Notes under the pieces: model-generated
What the model was told of the DNA's origin: nothing
Databases searched by the model: none
The model's input: only the letters and a program-made list of their open reading frames with translations
Part shown: piece by piece, positions 45,827 through 55,537 of the stretch
How the letters are laid out: each line of letters starts with the position of its first letter
Position numbering within the stretch: position 1 is the stretch's first letter
Position numbers and translations under genes: made by a program
Source: Mycobacteroides salmoniphilum
GTDB taxonomy: Bacteria > Actinomycetota > Actinomycetes > Mycobacteriales > Mycobacteriaceae
Reading direction: 5' to 3'
Length of the DNA stretch: 64,000 bases
Assembly (NCBI RefSeq): GCF_004924335.1
Contig: NZ_CP024633.1
Span: forward strand, 2,294,001 to 2,358,000

Positions 45827-45854
45827 CGCCGTGGTGATCGCGCCGCGGTGATCG
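45827..45854. repeat. Two 14-bp tandem units
   Basis: CGCCGTGGTGATCG followed directly by CGCCGCGGTGATCG, one mismatch, just after the thiolase stop. Probably replication slippage without function. Confidence 0.5.
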
Positions 45855-45874
45855 TGGGGCGTTAGCCTCAAGCG

Positions 45875-46582
45875 ATGGAACGACAGTTCCACGCGTACGG
45901 CCCGTCGCATTGGGTGATTCTTGCCGTATTCGTGCTTGGCGCAGTGCTGTTGGTGTCGTGCGGGCGCAGCCTCGCCGAGATCCGCGCGCGCCTGCTCGGT
46001 CGTGCGCTCGGCGCCGTGACGGCGATCATCTATGCCGTCATCTTGATCGCCGGATGTATTCCTCTGCGCATCGACGTCTCGGTACCCCTGCGGCTGACCG
46101 ACCTGGCCACCGTCGTCGCGGCGTACGCGCTGTGGTCCCAACGGCATTGGGCATATGCGTTGACGTATTACTGGGGACTGGTGCTCAGCAGCCAGGCGCT
46201 GATCTCCCCCGTGCTGACCGGCCCCGACTTCCCGGACTACAGGTTCCTCGGGTTCTGGTCGATACATCTGCTCGTCGTGTGGGCGGCGATCTATCTCACC
46301 TGGGGTCGGGGCATGCGTCCCACGTGGCGTAGCTATCGCCTGACCGTCACTGTCACGTTGTCCTGGGTCACTCTCACCATGGCGTTCAATGCCATCGTCG
46401 GGTCGAATTATGGCTTCCTCAACGAGAAGCCCTCAACGGCAAGTCTTTTGGATCTGATGGGTCCGTGGCCCTGGTACGTGGTCTCCGCGACCGGGTTGGT
46501 TCTCACGGTCTGGGCATTGATGACCTGGCCGTGGGAGCGATCCGCGGGTAAAACGGGCGAAGGTCAGACAACGCCGAGATAG
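45875..46582 (+). CDS. TIGR02206-family integral membrane protein
   Basis: A 235-aa protein with about seven helices, starting MERQFHAYGPSHWVILAVFVLGAV. The blocks CGRSLAEIRARLLGR, ALTYYWGLVLSSQALISPVL and the NYGFLNEKPSTASLLDLMGPWPWY loop are diagnostic of the TIGR02206 (YwaF) family, of unknown function. It overlaps the convergent livF gene by 19 bp at the 3' ends. Confidence 0.85.
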   Translation: MERQFHAYGPSHWVILAVFVLGAVLLVSCGRSLAEIRARLLGRALGAVTAIIYAVILIAGCIPLRIDVSVPLRLTDLATVVAAYALWSQRHWAYALTYYWGLVLSSQALISPVLTGPDFPDYRFLGFWSIHLLVVWAAIYLTWGRGMRPTWRSYRLTVTVTLSWVTLTMAFNAIVGSNYGFLNEKPSTASLLDLMGPWPWYVVSATGLVLTVWALMTWPWERSAGKTGEGQTTPR

Positions 46583-47289
46583 GCGGACCGCACGCTGTCG
46601 TCTTGCAGCAATTCTCGTCCGGCGCCCGATCGAACGACCGAACCGGTCTCCAGAATGTAGGCGTGATCCGAACGGCTCAGCGCCTGCTGTGCATTTTGCT
46701 CGACCAGAACCACCGTCGTCCCGGAGGCGTTGATCTCCTCGATGATGTTGAAGATCTTCGTGATCAACAACGGCGCCAGACCCATGGACGGCTCATCGAG
46801 CAAGAGGATCTTGGGCCTGGCCATCAGGGCACGTCCAATGGACAGCATCTGTTGCTCGCCGCCGGAGAGAGTGCCGCCCTCTTGGTGCCGGCGTTCGGCG
46901 AGCCGCGGGAACAATGCGTTGATCCAGTCGAGGCGTTCCCGGCGCTCTGCGCGCGACTTGAATTTTCGCCCGTAACAACCCATTTCGAGATTCTCGGCGA
47001 CGGTCATGCCGGGGAAAATCCCCCGCCCTTCGGGCGCCTGGACGATTCCCGCCTTGACGCGCTTGTGCGCCTTCATCTTCGAGATGTCCTGGCCCTCGAA
47101 GAAGATGGTCCCGGCACTGAGCGGGACCAGGCCGGAGATGGCGCGCATGGTGGTCGACTTGCCGGCGCCATTGGAACCGAGCAGGGTGACCAGCTCGCCC
47201 TCGCGGACATCCAGGGACAACGTGCGCACAGCCTGGATTGGGCCATAGTGGACCCCGACGTTGGTGAGTTTCAGCTGTACGGGAGGCAC
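46564..47289 (-). CDS. livF: Branched-chain amino-acid ABC transporter ATPase LivF
   Basis: A 241-aa ATPase: Walker [14 protein letters not shown]-loop, signature [16 protein letters not shown], Walker [14 protein letters not shown]. The LivF-specific N-terminus [16 protein letters not shown] and [18 protein letters not shown] are present. Works with LivG to drive uptake. Last gene of livJHMGF; GTG start adjacent to the livG stop. Confidence 0.93.
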   Translation of the reverse strand: MPPVQLKLTNVGVHYGPIQAVRTLSLDVREGELVTLLGSNGAGKSTTMRAISGLVPLSAGTIFFEGQDISKMKAHKRVKAGIVQAPEGRGIFPGMTVAENLEMGCYGRKFKSRAERRERLDWINALFPRLAERRHQEGGTLSGGEQQMLSIGRALMARPKILLLDEPSMGLAPLLITKIFNIIEEINASGTTVVLVEQNAQQALSRSDHAYILETGSVVRSGAGRELLQDDSVRSAYLGVV

Positions 47290-48243
47290 TTACCTCTCGC
47301 TTTCGGTATCGGGCACAGCCGAGTCGAGCCAACCAGGTCCGGGACCGGGTCCGTGGAATTCCTCATCGGCCACTCCTAGGTACGCCTCGATCACCGCCGG
47401 GTCGTTTCTGACCTCGGCGGGCAGGCCGTCGGCGATCTTCCTGCCGAATTCGAGCACGACGATGCGGTCGGTGACGCCCATGACCAGCTTCATATCGTGC
47501 TCGATGAGCAACACGGTGTATCCGTAGTCGCGGATGCGCTGAATCAGCTCGATCAGCGATTCCTTCTCACTGGGGGTGAACCCGGCAGCCGGCTCGTCCA
47601 GACAGAGCAGTTTGGGTTCGGTGGCCAGCGCCCGCGCGATCTCGAGTCTGCGCTGGCTGCCGTACGGGAGATCCTTGGCCTTGATGTCGGCGACATCGGC
47701 GATGCCGACGAAGTCGAGCAGCCCCAACCCCACGTCGACGGCATAGTGTTCCTCACGACGGTGCCGCGGTGTGCGCAGTAGCGCCCCCAGTACCGAGGTC
47801 TTGTGCCGGGCATCCGTACCTACCGCGACATTCTCCAGGGCCGTCATCTCGCCGAACAGCCGGATGTTCTGGAAGGTCCGGGCGATCCCGCGCCGGGTGA
47901 TCTGGTGCCGCCGCAGTCGGCGCATCGCTTTCCCGTCGAACACGATGCTGCCCGATGTCGGCTTGTACACGCCGGTGATGGCGTTGAAGCAGGTCGTCTT
48001 GCCGGCGCCGTTGGGACCGACCAGGCCGAGGATCTCGCCACGCCTGATATCGAAGCTCACCCCGTCGAGGGCTTGCAGGCCACCGAATTTGAGCGTCAGT
48101 TCCTTCACCTCGAGCAGCACCTCGGCGGTGGCGGGATCGGTCGTGTCGTCGAGATCGTCGGCAAGGTCGACCGCGGTATCGGATCCGGCGAACTCGACAA
48201 CTTCCTGCTCGTCCTCGGGACTGTCGTTCTCGTGCTCGGTCAT
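47290..48243 (-). CDS. livG: Branched-chain amino-acid ABC transporter ATPase LivG
   Basis: A 317-aa ATPase with Walker [13 protein letters not shown], the LivG loop [25 protein letters not shown], degenerate signature [15 protein letters not shown] and Walker [11 protein letters not shown]. It has ~45 extra acidic residues at the N-terminus ([18 protein letters not shown]) and a Gly/Pro-rich tail, so it is longer than the usual ~255. ATGA overlap with livM. Confidence 0.92.
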   Translation of the reverse strand: MTEHENDSPEDEQEVVEFAGSDTAVDLADDLDDTTDPATAEVLLEVKELTLKFGGLQALDGVSFDIRRGEILGLVGPNGAGKTTCFNAITGVYKPTSGSIVFDGKAMRRLRRHQITRRGIARTFQNIRLFGEMTALENVAVGTDARHKTSVLGALLRTPRHRREEHYAVDVGLGLLDFVGIADVADIKAKDLPYGSQRRLEIARALATEPKLLCLDEPAAGFTPSEKESLIELIQRIRDYGYTVLLIEHDMKLVMGVTDRIVVLEFGRKIADGLPAEVRNDPAVIEAYLGVADEEFHGPGPGPGWLDSAVPDTESER

Positions 48244-49409
48244 GCCGGGGCCTCGGCTTCCTCGGGCTTCTTCGCGCCAAACCGCTCAGATGCCTTGCGC
48301 CAGTAGGCCATCAGCTTCTGCTGCGCCGGGAACAAACCCTGGGGCCGGAAGATCATCAGCACGACCAGCGCCAATCCGAAGAACAGATACTTCAGATTGC
48401 CAAGGTCTACGCCCTGTACCTGCACGCCGAGAAGGCGGTTCGGCAGGTACACGATGATGAACGCGCCGAAGATCACGCCGAGCTTGTTGCCCTGCCCACC
48501 GAGCACCACGGCGCACAGGAACAGCATCGAGTTGATGATGTTGAAGGTGGGCGATGCCACGTACTGGACCTGGCCCGCGTACAGGGCGCCGGACAATCCG
48601 CCGATGCTGGCGCCAATCACGAAGGCCCACAACTTGAACCGAAACGTGGGAACCCCCATCATCTCGGCGGCGTCCTCGTCCTCCCGAATGGCCACCCACG
48701 AGCGGCCCACTCGGCTGCGCTCCAGATTGCCCATCAGTATCAGCACCACCGCGATCAGGCAGAGACCGAGCCAGTACCACCACACGCCATAGTTCAGGTG
48801 GCCACCAGAATTGCCGCTGGAGAAGACACCGCCGCGGACGTACTGCTCCCCCACATGCGGATACGCGATCTTGTGTAGGCCACGCGGCCCGTTAGTGACC
48901 TCCAGATTGTCGGCGAGCAGCCGGATGATCTCGCCGAATCCCAGCGTGACAATGGCCAGATAGTCGCCCCGAAGGCGCAGTGTGGGTGTGCCCAGCACCA
49001 GGCCGAAGAAGGCGGTGATCGCCACGGCGATGGGGAGACAGGACAACCATGCCCAGCTCGAACTGAAGAAGGCCGATGTTCCCATGCGGTTCCACGGACT
49101 GTCGGGGCTGGTGAGCAACGCGACCGTGTATGCGCCGATGGCGTAGAAGCCGACATACCCCAGGTCAAGCAACCCCGCCTGCCCCACAACGACATTCAGG
49201 CCTATCGCAATCAGCGCTACCATCGCGAACTGGGCCATCACCGGGCCGAAGGCGGTGTTGGGAGTGTCCAGGAGCGGGATCTTCCACACCGGTAACAGCG
49301 CCATGAGCGCGAATCCGATGATCCCGTATGCCCACTGGACCGGGCGGGCCAGCTCGGACCACCACCGGCGTATCGAGTCGCCCGGTGCCAGAGCGCGCGC
49401 GGCCGTCAT
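48240..49409 (-). CDS. livM: Branched-chain amino-acid ABC permease LivM
   Basis: A 389-aa permease of about ten helices. LNVVVGQAGLLDLGYVGFYAIGAY and LRLRGDYLAIVTLGFGEIIRLLADNLEVTNGPRGL are the LivM signatures; AIREDEDAAEMMGVP is the EAA-like loop contacting the ATPase. Forms the channel with LivH. ATGA overlaps on both sides. Confidence 0.93.
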   Translation of the reverse strand: MTAARALAPGDSIRRWWSELARPVQWAYGIIGFALMALLPVWKIPLLDTPNTAFGPVMAQFAMVALIAIGLNVVVGQAGLLDLGYVGFYAIGAYTVALLTSPDSPWNRMGTSAFFSSSWAWLSCLPIAVAITAFFGLVLGTPTLRLRGDYLAIVTLGFGEIIRLLADNLEVTNGPRGLHKIAYPHVGEQYVRGGVFSSGNSGGHLNYGVWWYWLGLCLIAVVLILMGNLERSRVGRSWVAIREDEDAAEMMGVPTFRFKLWAFVIGASIGGLSGALYAGQVQYVASPTFNIINSMLFLCAVVLGGQGNKLGVIFGAFIIVYLPNRLLGVQVQGVDLGNLKYLFFGLALVVLMIFRPQGLFPAQQKLMAYWRKASERFGAKKPEEAEAPA

Positions 49410-50476
49410 GCCTTCGCCCGCCCGAGACTCTCACCGAGAATGCCGGTGGGACGGAACATGAGCACCAGTACCAGCAGGACGAATGCCACCACGTCGCGCC
49501 ATTGGGTGCCGAACACCGCTTGTCCGTAGTTCTCCATCACGCCCAGCAGCAGGCCGCCCAGTAGCGCACCGCGCAGGTTGCCGATACCACCGAGCACGGC
49601 GGCAGAGAATGCCTTGATCCCCAACAGGAATCCGCCGGAGTAGATGATGCCCTGCGGCACCTTCAGCGTATAGAGGAGCGCGGCCGCCCCGGCCAACAGT
49701 CCACCGATGACGAACGTCGTCATGATGATGCGTTCGCGCGACACGCCCATCAGCGTCGCCGTCGTCGGATCCTGCGCGACCGCACGGATACCGCGCCCGA
49801 ACTTGGTGTGGTTGATCGCGATATCGGTCAAAAGGGCCAGCACCAGGGCCGCCGCCACCACCACGATGGTGACATTGGTGAGCGTGGCCTGGAACGGAAT
49901 GTGGTGGCCGCCTATGTCAAAGGGGCCAAACGTCCATACCGGCCGGGGCGTCACCAGGCGGATCGGCTGCTGTGCATTACTGCCGCCGTAACCCTTCAGG
50001 ATCTTCGGCAGCACGAAATGCACGAATTCCTGGATGACAAAGGACATCCCGATGGCGGTGATGAGGAACGTCAGAGGCCGCGCGCCGCGGCGACGCAGCG
50101 GGCGGTAGGCGACCGCTTCCAGTCCCAGCGCCGTGGTGGCCGATACCACCATCGCGACGAGCATCGCGACACCGAGATACAGGACGGTGAGCGATACGCC
50201 CTTGTTGTAGGCATTACCTCCGGGTGTGAAGCCGAGTATGACGTCCAGGGCGAAGTACGCCCCGAACATGCCCAGCATGAAGACCTCGGAATGCGCGAAG
50301 TTGATGAGGCGTAACACCCCGAAGACGAGCGTGTAGCCCACCGCGACCAGCGCATAGATGGCGCCCCACGCCAAGCCGTCGATCGTCAGCTGACCGATGC
50401 TGTTCCACAGTCCGTGCAGATCGAATGAAATTGTGCTGGCCTGCACACCTGTCTGTGCCATCCACCCCGAAATCAT
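49406..50476 (-). CDS. livH: Branched-chain amino-acid ABC permease LivH
   Basis: A 356-aa permease: INFAHSEVFMLGMFGAY near the N-terminus, FGRGIRAVAQDPTTATLMGVSRERI as the cytoplasmic loop, and KAFSAAVLGGIGNLRGALLGGLLLG near the end, all LivH hallmarks. About eight helices. Two possible starts, ATG 50476 and ATG 50461. Follows livJ by 30 bp. Confidence 0.93.
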   Translation of the reverse strand: MISGWMAQTGVQASTISFDLHGLWNSIGQLTIDGLAWGAIYALVAVGYTLVFGVLRLINFAHSEVFMLGMFGAYFALDVILGFTPGGNAYNKGVSLTVLYLGVAMLVAMVVSATTALGLEAVAYRPLRRRGARPLTFLITAIGMSFVIQEFVHFVLPKILKGYGGSNAQQPIRLVTPRPVWTFGPFDIGGHHIPFQATLTNVTIVVVAAALVLALLTDIAINHTKFGRGIRAVAQDPTTATLMGVSRERIIMTTFVIGGLLAGAAALLYTLKVPQGIIYSGGFLLGIKAFSAAVLGGIGNLRGALLGGLLLGVMENYGQAVFGTQWRDVVAFVLLVLVLMFRPTGILGESLGRAKA

Positions 50477-50506
50477 TTGCGGCTGAGCCTAGTCCCCTCG
50501 TATGTC

Positions 50507-51691
50507 CTACGTGACCTTATACACCCAGATAAGCGTCGAGGTTAGCTCTCCGTTCTCGTTCCACTTGTACTCACGCGCCACACCCTGCCCCTGGTAGTTC
50601 CGCACCCAATCAACCAATCCAGCCCGGGTGGTCTTTCCGGCGTCGATTCCCTTGACCAGGATCGTCGCCAGGTCATACCCCTCGGTGCTGTACGTCCCCG
50701 GCTCCTGTGAGAACTTAGCGGTGTATTCCTTGGCGAAGGTGTCCGACGCGGGCCCACACGGGCAGGACAGCAGCGCGTCCTTGGCGGAATCGCCCGCCTG
50801 CTTCACGAACTCCATGTCCTTGGTGCCGTCCGCGGACACGAACGTCGCGGTCACTCCGGCGTTGCGCAGCTGCTGTACCAAGGGGGCCGCTTCGGCGTAG
50901 TAACCGCCGAAGAACACGGCATCAGGTGTGGCGCTCTTGAGCTGAGTGACCGCCGCGGAGAAGTCCTTGTCCCCCTTCTTCACCGAGGCGTTGCAGTCGG
51001 TTCCGAGCGTCCCGCGTACCGCGTTGGCAAGCCCGGAACCGTAGTCGGTGCTGTCGTCGACCACGCAGATCTTCTTGTACCCAAGCGTCTTCTTGAGGTA
51101 GTTGGCAACGGCGGGGCCCTGCACTCCGTCATTGGCCAGGCCCCGGAAGAACGTCTTCCAGCCCTGCTGGGTGAGTGTCACGTTGGTCGCCGAGGCGGTC
51201 GTGGAGACCAGACCGGCCTCACTGAAGATCTGGCCCGTCGACTTGGTTTCCCCAGAGAACCCCGGCCCGATCAGCCCGATAATGGTCGGGTCGCCGATGA
51301 TTTGCGGAGCAATATTGCTCGCATTCTGCGGCAGCCCCTCGGTATCGAACTCACGGAGTTTGATCTGGCATCCGGGATTAGCGGCGTTGTGCTTATCAAT
51401 GGCCAGTTTCGCCCCGTCGAGAATGTTGATTCCCAGCGCCGCATCCGGGCCGTTGAGTGCACCGGCCATCGCCAGGGAAATATTGGCGCACTGCGCCTTT
51501 CCATCACCGGCGGGATCGGCCGCCGACTTCACGTTGGACGCAGGTACCTCGGACCCGTCCTGAGCGATCTGCACCAAGGGCGAGATCTTCAGGGTGGTCT
51601 GATTCGACTCGTCCGACTGAGTGCCGGCATGACAGCCGGCCAGGGCGAGGGTCACCGCGCCCAGCATGATCACACTCGCGCGTGCACGCAC
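50507..51691 (-). CDS. livJ: Branched-chain amino-acid ABC substrate-binding lipoprotein LivJ
   Basis: A 394-aa periplasmic-binding-fold protein. Signal peptide with lipobox LAGC, then type I PBP lobes (ISLAMAGALNGPDAALGINILDGAKLAIDKHN; GLIGPGFSGETKS; AVFFGGYYAEAAPLVQQLR). It captures leucine/isoleucine/valine, or possibly amides, and hands them to LivHM. GTG 51691 is chosen because GGAGGTAATC stands just upstream. First gene of the operon. Confidence 0.92.
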   Translation of the reverse strand: MRARASVIMLGAVTLALAGCHAGTQSDESNQTTLKISPLVQIAQDGSEVPASNVKSAADPAGDGKAQCANISLAMAGALNGPDAALGINILDGAKLAIDKHNAANPGCQIKLREFDTEGLPQNASNIAPQIIGDPTIIGLIGPGFSGETKSTGQIFSEAGLVSTTASATNVTLTQQGWKTFFRGLANDGVQGPAVANYLKKTLGYKKICVVDDSTDYGSGLANAVRGTLGTDCNASVKKGDKDFSAAVTQLKSATPDAVFFGGYYAEAAPLVQQLRNAGVTATFVSADGTKDMEFVKQAGDSAKDALLSCPCGPASDTFAKEYTAKFSQEPGTYSTEGYDLATILVKGIDAGKTTRAGLVDWVRNYQGQGVAREYKWNENGELTSTLIWVYKVT

Positions 51692-51788
51692 GATTACCTC
51701 CGGATGGCTGGGGCTGACAGGGCGAAACAAAAACGCTGATCAGAAAACATAGCCAACCGCGGGGCAACGCGCAGTGCTTACCCGAGTT

Positions 51789-52406
51789 TCAGCTCGGCGC
51801 GCCGGTATCGAGTGTTTCCAGCACCACTTCGGCAACCCGCTTCATGGTGGTGCGGCGGTCCATCGCGGCGCGTTGGATCCATTTGAACGCCTCGGGTTCG
51901 GTGAGGCCCTGGGTTGACTGCAGGACGCCCTTGGCGCGCTCGACAAGCTTGCGGGTCTCCAGCCGGTCAGCCAGGGTCTGAACTTCCTTCTCCAGCGCGG
52001 TGAGCTCGCCAAAACGGCTCACGGCGACCTCGATGGCAGGCACCAGGTCGGTCTTGGAGAACGGCTTCACCAGGTAGGCCATGGCGCCCGCGTCGCGGGC
52101 CTTCTCCACGAGGTCGCGTTGGCTGAATGCGGTGAGGATCACGATCGGGGCGATGCGCTTGGCGGCGATCTCCGACGCGGCGTCGATGCCATCCCGGCGC
52201 GGCATCTTCACGTCCATGATGACCAGATCCGGTTTGAGCTCTTCGGCGAGGTCGACGGCTTCCTGCCCGTCCCCGGCCTGACCTACCACGTCATAGCCCT
52301 CCTCTTGGAGCATCTCGACCAGGTCGAGGCGGATGAGGGCTTCGTCTTCGGCGACGAGCACGCGGTGCGCGGGTGCCGCCGGTTCGGTGTTCTGAGGGCC
52401 GGTCAT
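51789..52406 (-). CDS. pdtaR: ANTAR-domain response regulator PdtaR
   Basis: A 205-aa protein nearly identical in plan to M. tuberculosis Rv1626: receiver domain (RVLVAEDEALIRLDLVEML; DLVIMDVKMPRRDGID with the phospho-Asp) and a C-terminal ANTAR RNA-binding domain (LETRKLVERAKGVLQSTQGLTEPEAFKWIQRAAM). It acts on nascent RNA as an antiterminator, phosphorylated by PdtaS. ATG 52406 (MTGPQ) matches the Rv1626 start; an in-frame ATG three codons earlier is less likely. Confidence 0.95.
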   Translation of the reverse strand: MTGPQNTEPAAPAHRVLVAEDEALIRLDLVEMLQEEGYDVVGQAGDGQEAVDLAEELKPDLVIMDVKMPRRDGIDAASEIAAKRIAPIVILTAFSQRDLVEKARDAGAMAYLVKPFSKTDLVPAIEVAVSRFGELTALEKEVQTLADRLETRKLVERAKGVLQSTQGLTEPEAFKWIQRAAMDRRTTMKRVAEVVLETLDTGAPS

Positions 52407-52530
52407 GGCGACCATTGTGACGCATGTGGTCGCATGTACGGCGATACCCTGGTGAAAGTGATGTACCCCATCCCTTAAGGTTGGAGATCGCGCGACTGGC
52501 CGCTGGTCACCAAAACGGCAGTAACGCGTT

Positions 52531-52607
52531 GCCCTCGTATCCCAACTGGCAGAGGAAACGGATTCAAAACCCGTGCAGTGTGAGTTCGAATCTCACCGAG
52601 GGCACCA
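52531..52607 (+). tRNA. tRNA-Leu (CAA), short variable arm
   Basis: 77 nt including encoded CCA. Acceptor stem GCCCTCG/CGAGGGC, D-loop AACTGGCAG, anticodon loop TTCAAAA giving anticodon CAA, variable loop GCAGT (5 nt), T arm GTGAG-TTCGAAT-CTCAC, discriminator A73. CAA reads UUG (Leu). A31-C39 and C13-A22 are mismatched. Normal leucine tRNAs are class II with a long variable arm; this one is class I in shape, which makes its charging identity worth testing. Confidence 0.85.
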
Positions 52608-52639
52608 CGAACTGCCGCGATGATGCTTTGATTCCCCGC

Positions 52640-53179
52640 ATGAAGCGAGCAACTGTCGGCATGCTGATGTTTGTGGTGTCTGCCTCTGCCGTCGCGGCGT
52701 GCCAGACGTCGTCGGGCATCACCCGGATATCGGAGCCATCGTCGGCAACTGCCACCACGAAGACCTTCTCCGCGTCGACTATCCCCAGGTCGACATCCGT
52801 CTCCCCCACTACCAACGCGGACGCGGATGACCCGGCCAAGCGCATCCGCGACACGTTCCGAAGCCTGCAGAACCCCGTCATCGCCGCGACGAAGGACGGC
52901 ACCGGCAGCTATGAGATCCCGGTTCCACCCCAACCCTCAGTGGCAAAGCCGGCGGCCTACATCGCGGCGCTGTGCACCGGCGGCCCGGCGGTCAACATCT
53001 CGTTCGACGGCACTCCGGTGCCCGGCGGCGGAATCTGTGGAGACGACCCCGGAAAGCCAGGAATTATTGTGATGCTTCTCGCTGTCAATGCCGACCCGAC
53101 AACCCCCCACACGATCAGGGTGCAGGGAGCTGCCGGTCAGCACAGCTGGGTATCCATGGCCTACGGCCAGATGTACTGA
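52640..53179 (+). CDS. Predicted lipoprotein (179 aa)
   Basis: Signal peptide with lipobox VAAC, a long Ser/Thr/Ala-rich linker (residues ~25-65), then a globular domain with paired cysteines (AALCTGGPAV, GGGICGDDPG) and closing strands (HTIRVQGAAGQHSWVSMAYGQ). Lipid-anchored envelope protein of unknown function. ATG 52640 lies 32 bp after the tRNA. Confidence 0.7.
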   Translation: MKRATVGMLMFVVSASAVAACQTSSGITRISEPSSATATTKTFSASTIPRSTSVSPTTNADADDPAKRIRDTFRSLQNPVIAATKDGTGSYEIPVPPQPSVAKPAAYIAALCTGGPAVNISFDGTPVPGGGICGDDPGKPGIIVMLLAVNADPTTPHTIRVQGAAGQHSWVSMAYGQMY

Positions 53180-53204
53180 GCTCAGTGGCTCAGCAGCTCA
53201 ACGT

Positions 53205-53576
53205 CTAGCCGACGTCGGTGCAGGTGACTCCGGGGTTCTCGCAGTCGGAACCGGTCTGTCCGGGTGCGCTGACCCAGCCGCCGTCGTCGTCATGTCCGGG
53301 GGCGATGTTGGATTCGGGTGGGTTGTTGTCGGATCCACAGACCACCCAGGCGTTCTCACACTGAGCACCCGCACCACCGGGCAGGTAGCCCCAGCCGCTG
53401 TTTCCGTCGTCGCCCGGCTGATCGACCAAGGATCCGTGCGAGGGCGAGTTGGGCGCGCCCGGAACCGGAGGTGCCGGAGACGGGTCGGCCGACGCCACCA
53501 CCGCTCCGAATCCAACGAACGCAGCAGCCACGACGCCAACCGCAGGCGCCACGACAAGACGAGTGAATGAGTTCAT
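53205..53576 (-). CDS. Small secreted Gly/Pro-rich protein (123 aa)
   Basis: Signal peptide ending VASAD, then a low-complexity Pro/Gly/Asp-rich mature part containing two short repeats of the form G.....CEN.(W/G)V.C, each with a Cys pair (AQCENAWVVCGSD and SDCENPGVTCTDV). Four cysteines probably form two disulphides. ATG 53576 begins a good signal peptide; the frame opens 30 codons earlier. Convergent with the lipoprotein gene. Confidence 0.65.
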   Translation of the reverse strand: MNSFTRLVVAPAVGVVAAAFVGFGAVVASADPSPAPPVPGAPNSPSHGSLVDQPGDDGNSGWGYLPGGAGAQCENAWVVCGSDNNPPESNIAPGHDDDGGWVSAPGQTGSDCENPGVTCTDVG

Positions 53577-53724
53577 GGGCACCTCTTCAAAGGGCGGATA
53601 AATACAGGACAAATGTACTCCCACACACAGCTTTTGCAGATGATCTTGGTAGGAACCGCACACCATGTCTAACCCCTGGGCGATGCCGCACGCGATACCG
53701 CTTCACGTGCTAATACTGGCAATC

Positions 53725-54201
53725 ATGACCCTCGCCACACTCGTCGATATCCACGAGATCACCGAGCTCAAGTACCGCTATGCCCGCACTTTGGACAACA
53801 AACTATGGGACGAGTTCGCGGACACGCTCACCGAAGATGTTCAGGCGACGTACGGAACCGCGGTACACGGCGCGCCCCTCGAGTTCACCTCGCGCACAGG
53901 TGTTGTCGACTACATGCGGTCATCGCTGACGACCGATATCACCAGCGTGCACACCATGAGTCATCCCGAGATTCAGGTCGACGGCGACATCGCGACCGGC
54001 AGCTGGGCCATGAGTGATGTCGTCATCGTGCCGGCGCACAGCGTCCTCATCACCGGAACCTCGTACTACACCGACCGCTACCGCCGCGATACGGACGGGA
54101 AATGGCGGATCAGCTACATCTCCTATTACCGCCTCTACGAGGCCATGCAAAACACCAAGGACATCGGGTTCAACCTGATTGCGAACCGCTGGTCGCAGTA
54201 G
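53725..54201 (+). CDS. SnoaL-like (NTF2-fold) protein
   Basis: A 158-aa protein: DIHEITELKYRYARTLDNKLWDEFADTLTEDV at the start, then curved-sheet strands (IQVDGDIATGSWAMSD) and SYYTDRYRRDTDGKWRISY near the end. This is the SnoaL_4 polyketide cyclase-like / NTF2 fold, with the conserved Tyr, Asp and His positions of ring isomerases or dehydratases. Substrate unknown. ATG 53725 begins the family N-terminus. Confidence 0.8.
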   Translation: MTLATLVDIHEITELKYRYARTLDNKLWDEFADTLTEDVQATYGTAVHGAPLEFTSRTGVVDYMRSSLTTDITSVHTMSHPEIQVDGDIATGSWAMSDVVIVPAHSVLITGTSYYTDRYRRDTDGKWRISYISYYRLYEAMQNTKDIGFNLIANRWSQ

Positions 54202-54274
54202 CGCCGAGAACCGGGTACCCTATCGCCGGGTCTGGAGACATCCGTACTCCACATAGCTGGCTAAGGAGGGACCG

Positions 54275-55537
54275 GTGCGCTGCCGCTTGTGCGACTCGAC
54301 CGAGCTGCTCAGCGTCGTCGATCTGGGTGCCACCCCGCCATGCCAGAAGTTTCTGCACACCGACGAGCTGGATCTGCCGGAGCCCACCTATCCTCTGCAC
54401 CTGAGGCTGTGCCGGGATTGCATGTTGCTGCAAATTCCCGCGCTGATTAGCCCCGAAGACAACTTCACCGAATACGCCTACTTTTCGTCGTATTCCGACA
54501 GCTGGGTTGACCACGCGCACTCCTACGTCACCAACTCTATTGCGCGACTGGGACTTTCCCCGGACAGCGTCGACGACTTCATGATCGAGGTAGCCAGCAA
54601 CGACGGCTATCTGCTTCAGCACGCGGTCGCCGCGGGTATCCGCTGCCTCGGTATCGAGCCCTCAGTAAATGTCGGGCACGCCGCGCGCGACAAAGGCGTT
54701 CCGACGCTGACGGCCTTCCTCGACGAGGACACCGCCGCCCGTGTCCGCGCCGAACACGGTCCCGCCCGCCTGGTCGCTGCGAACAATGTGTACGCGCACA
54801 TCCCCGATCTGCGCGGGTTCACACGTGCTCTGCGCGGGCTCGTTGCCGATGATGGTTGGGTGAGCATCGAGGTGCATCACGCGCTCAACCTCATCGAGCT
54901 TGGCCAGTTTGACACCATCTACCACGAGCACTTCCAGTACTACACCGTGTTGGCGGCCCAAAGAGCCCTTGCTGTAGGCGATCTCGAAGTGGTCGATGTC
55001 GAACTCCTTGATACGCACGGTGGTTCGATAAGGGTCTGGGCACGCCCTCGCGAGTGCGGGCCCGAGATCGCAGCATCGGTCGCCGAGGTCCTGGAACTGG
55101 AACGGCGGGCGGGTCTGCACGAACTGTCTGGCTATGAACGATTCCGTGCGACGACCGAACGAATCCGCTTGGAACTCCTGCAGTTTCTCCTCACCTGTAA
55201 GGCCGAAGGCAAGACCGTCGTCGGCTACGGCGCACCTGGCAAGGGCAATACCCTGCTGAACTACTGCGGCATCCGCACCGACCTTCTTGCCTATACCGTC
55301 GACCGGAATCCCTATAAACAGGGCATGTTCAGTCCCGGCACGCGCATCCCGGTGTACTCCCCCGGGCGTATCGACGAAGACAAACCCGATGTGGTGCTGG
55401 TGCTCCCATGGAACCTGGAAGCCGAGATCACCAATCAATTGCGGCATATCGGCGAGTGGGGCGGAAAGCTTGTCTATCCCCTGCCCCAGCTGCATGTCGT
55501 GGAACCGCACGTTGAGCCCGAAGGAGCATCGGTATGA
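54275..55537 (+). CDS. Sugar C-methyltransferase-like SAM enzyme (TylC3/EvaC type)
   Basis: A 420-aa protein: N-terminal zinc motif (MRCRLCDS...LRLCRDC) = Methyltransf_13, central SAM domain (FMIEVASNDGYLLQHAVAAGIRCLGIEPS; NNVYAHIPDLRGF), and C-terminal Methyltransf_14 (VGYGAPGKGNTLLNYCGI; YTVDRNPYKQG). Enzymes of this layout add a methyl to C-3 of NDP-keto-sugars, using the central His/Tyr pair (YHEHFQYYTV). GTG start. First gene of the sugar operon, ATGA overlap to the nucleotidyltransferase. Confidence 0.9.
   Translation: MRCRLCDSTELLSVVDLGATPPCQKFLHTDELDLPEPTYPLHLRLCRDCMLLQIPALISPEDNFTEYAYFSSYSDSWVDHAHSYVTNSIARLGLSPDSVDDFMIEVASNDGYLLQHAVAAGIRCLGIEPSVNVGHAARDKGVPTLTAFLDEDTAARVRAEHGPARLVAANNVYAHIPDLRGFTRALRGLVADDGWVSIEVHHALNLIELGQFDTIYHEHFQYYTVLAAQRALAVGDLEVVDVELLDTHGGSIRVWARPRECGPEIAASVAEVLELERRAGLHELSGYERFRATTERIRLELLQFLLTCKAEGKTVVGYGAPGKGNTLLNYCGIRTDLLAYTVDRNPYKQGMFSPGTRIPVYSPGRIDEDKPDVVLVLPWNLEAEITNQLRHIGEWGGKLVYPLPQLHVVEPHVEPEGASV

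Noticed and set aside
45827..45854. Tandem 14-bp units as a regulatory repeat
   Set aside because: Only two units with a mismatch, outside any promoter geometry; simple slippage is sufficient.
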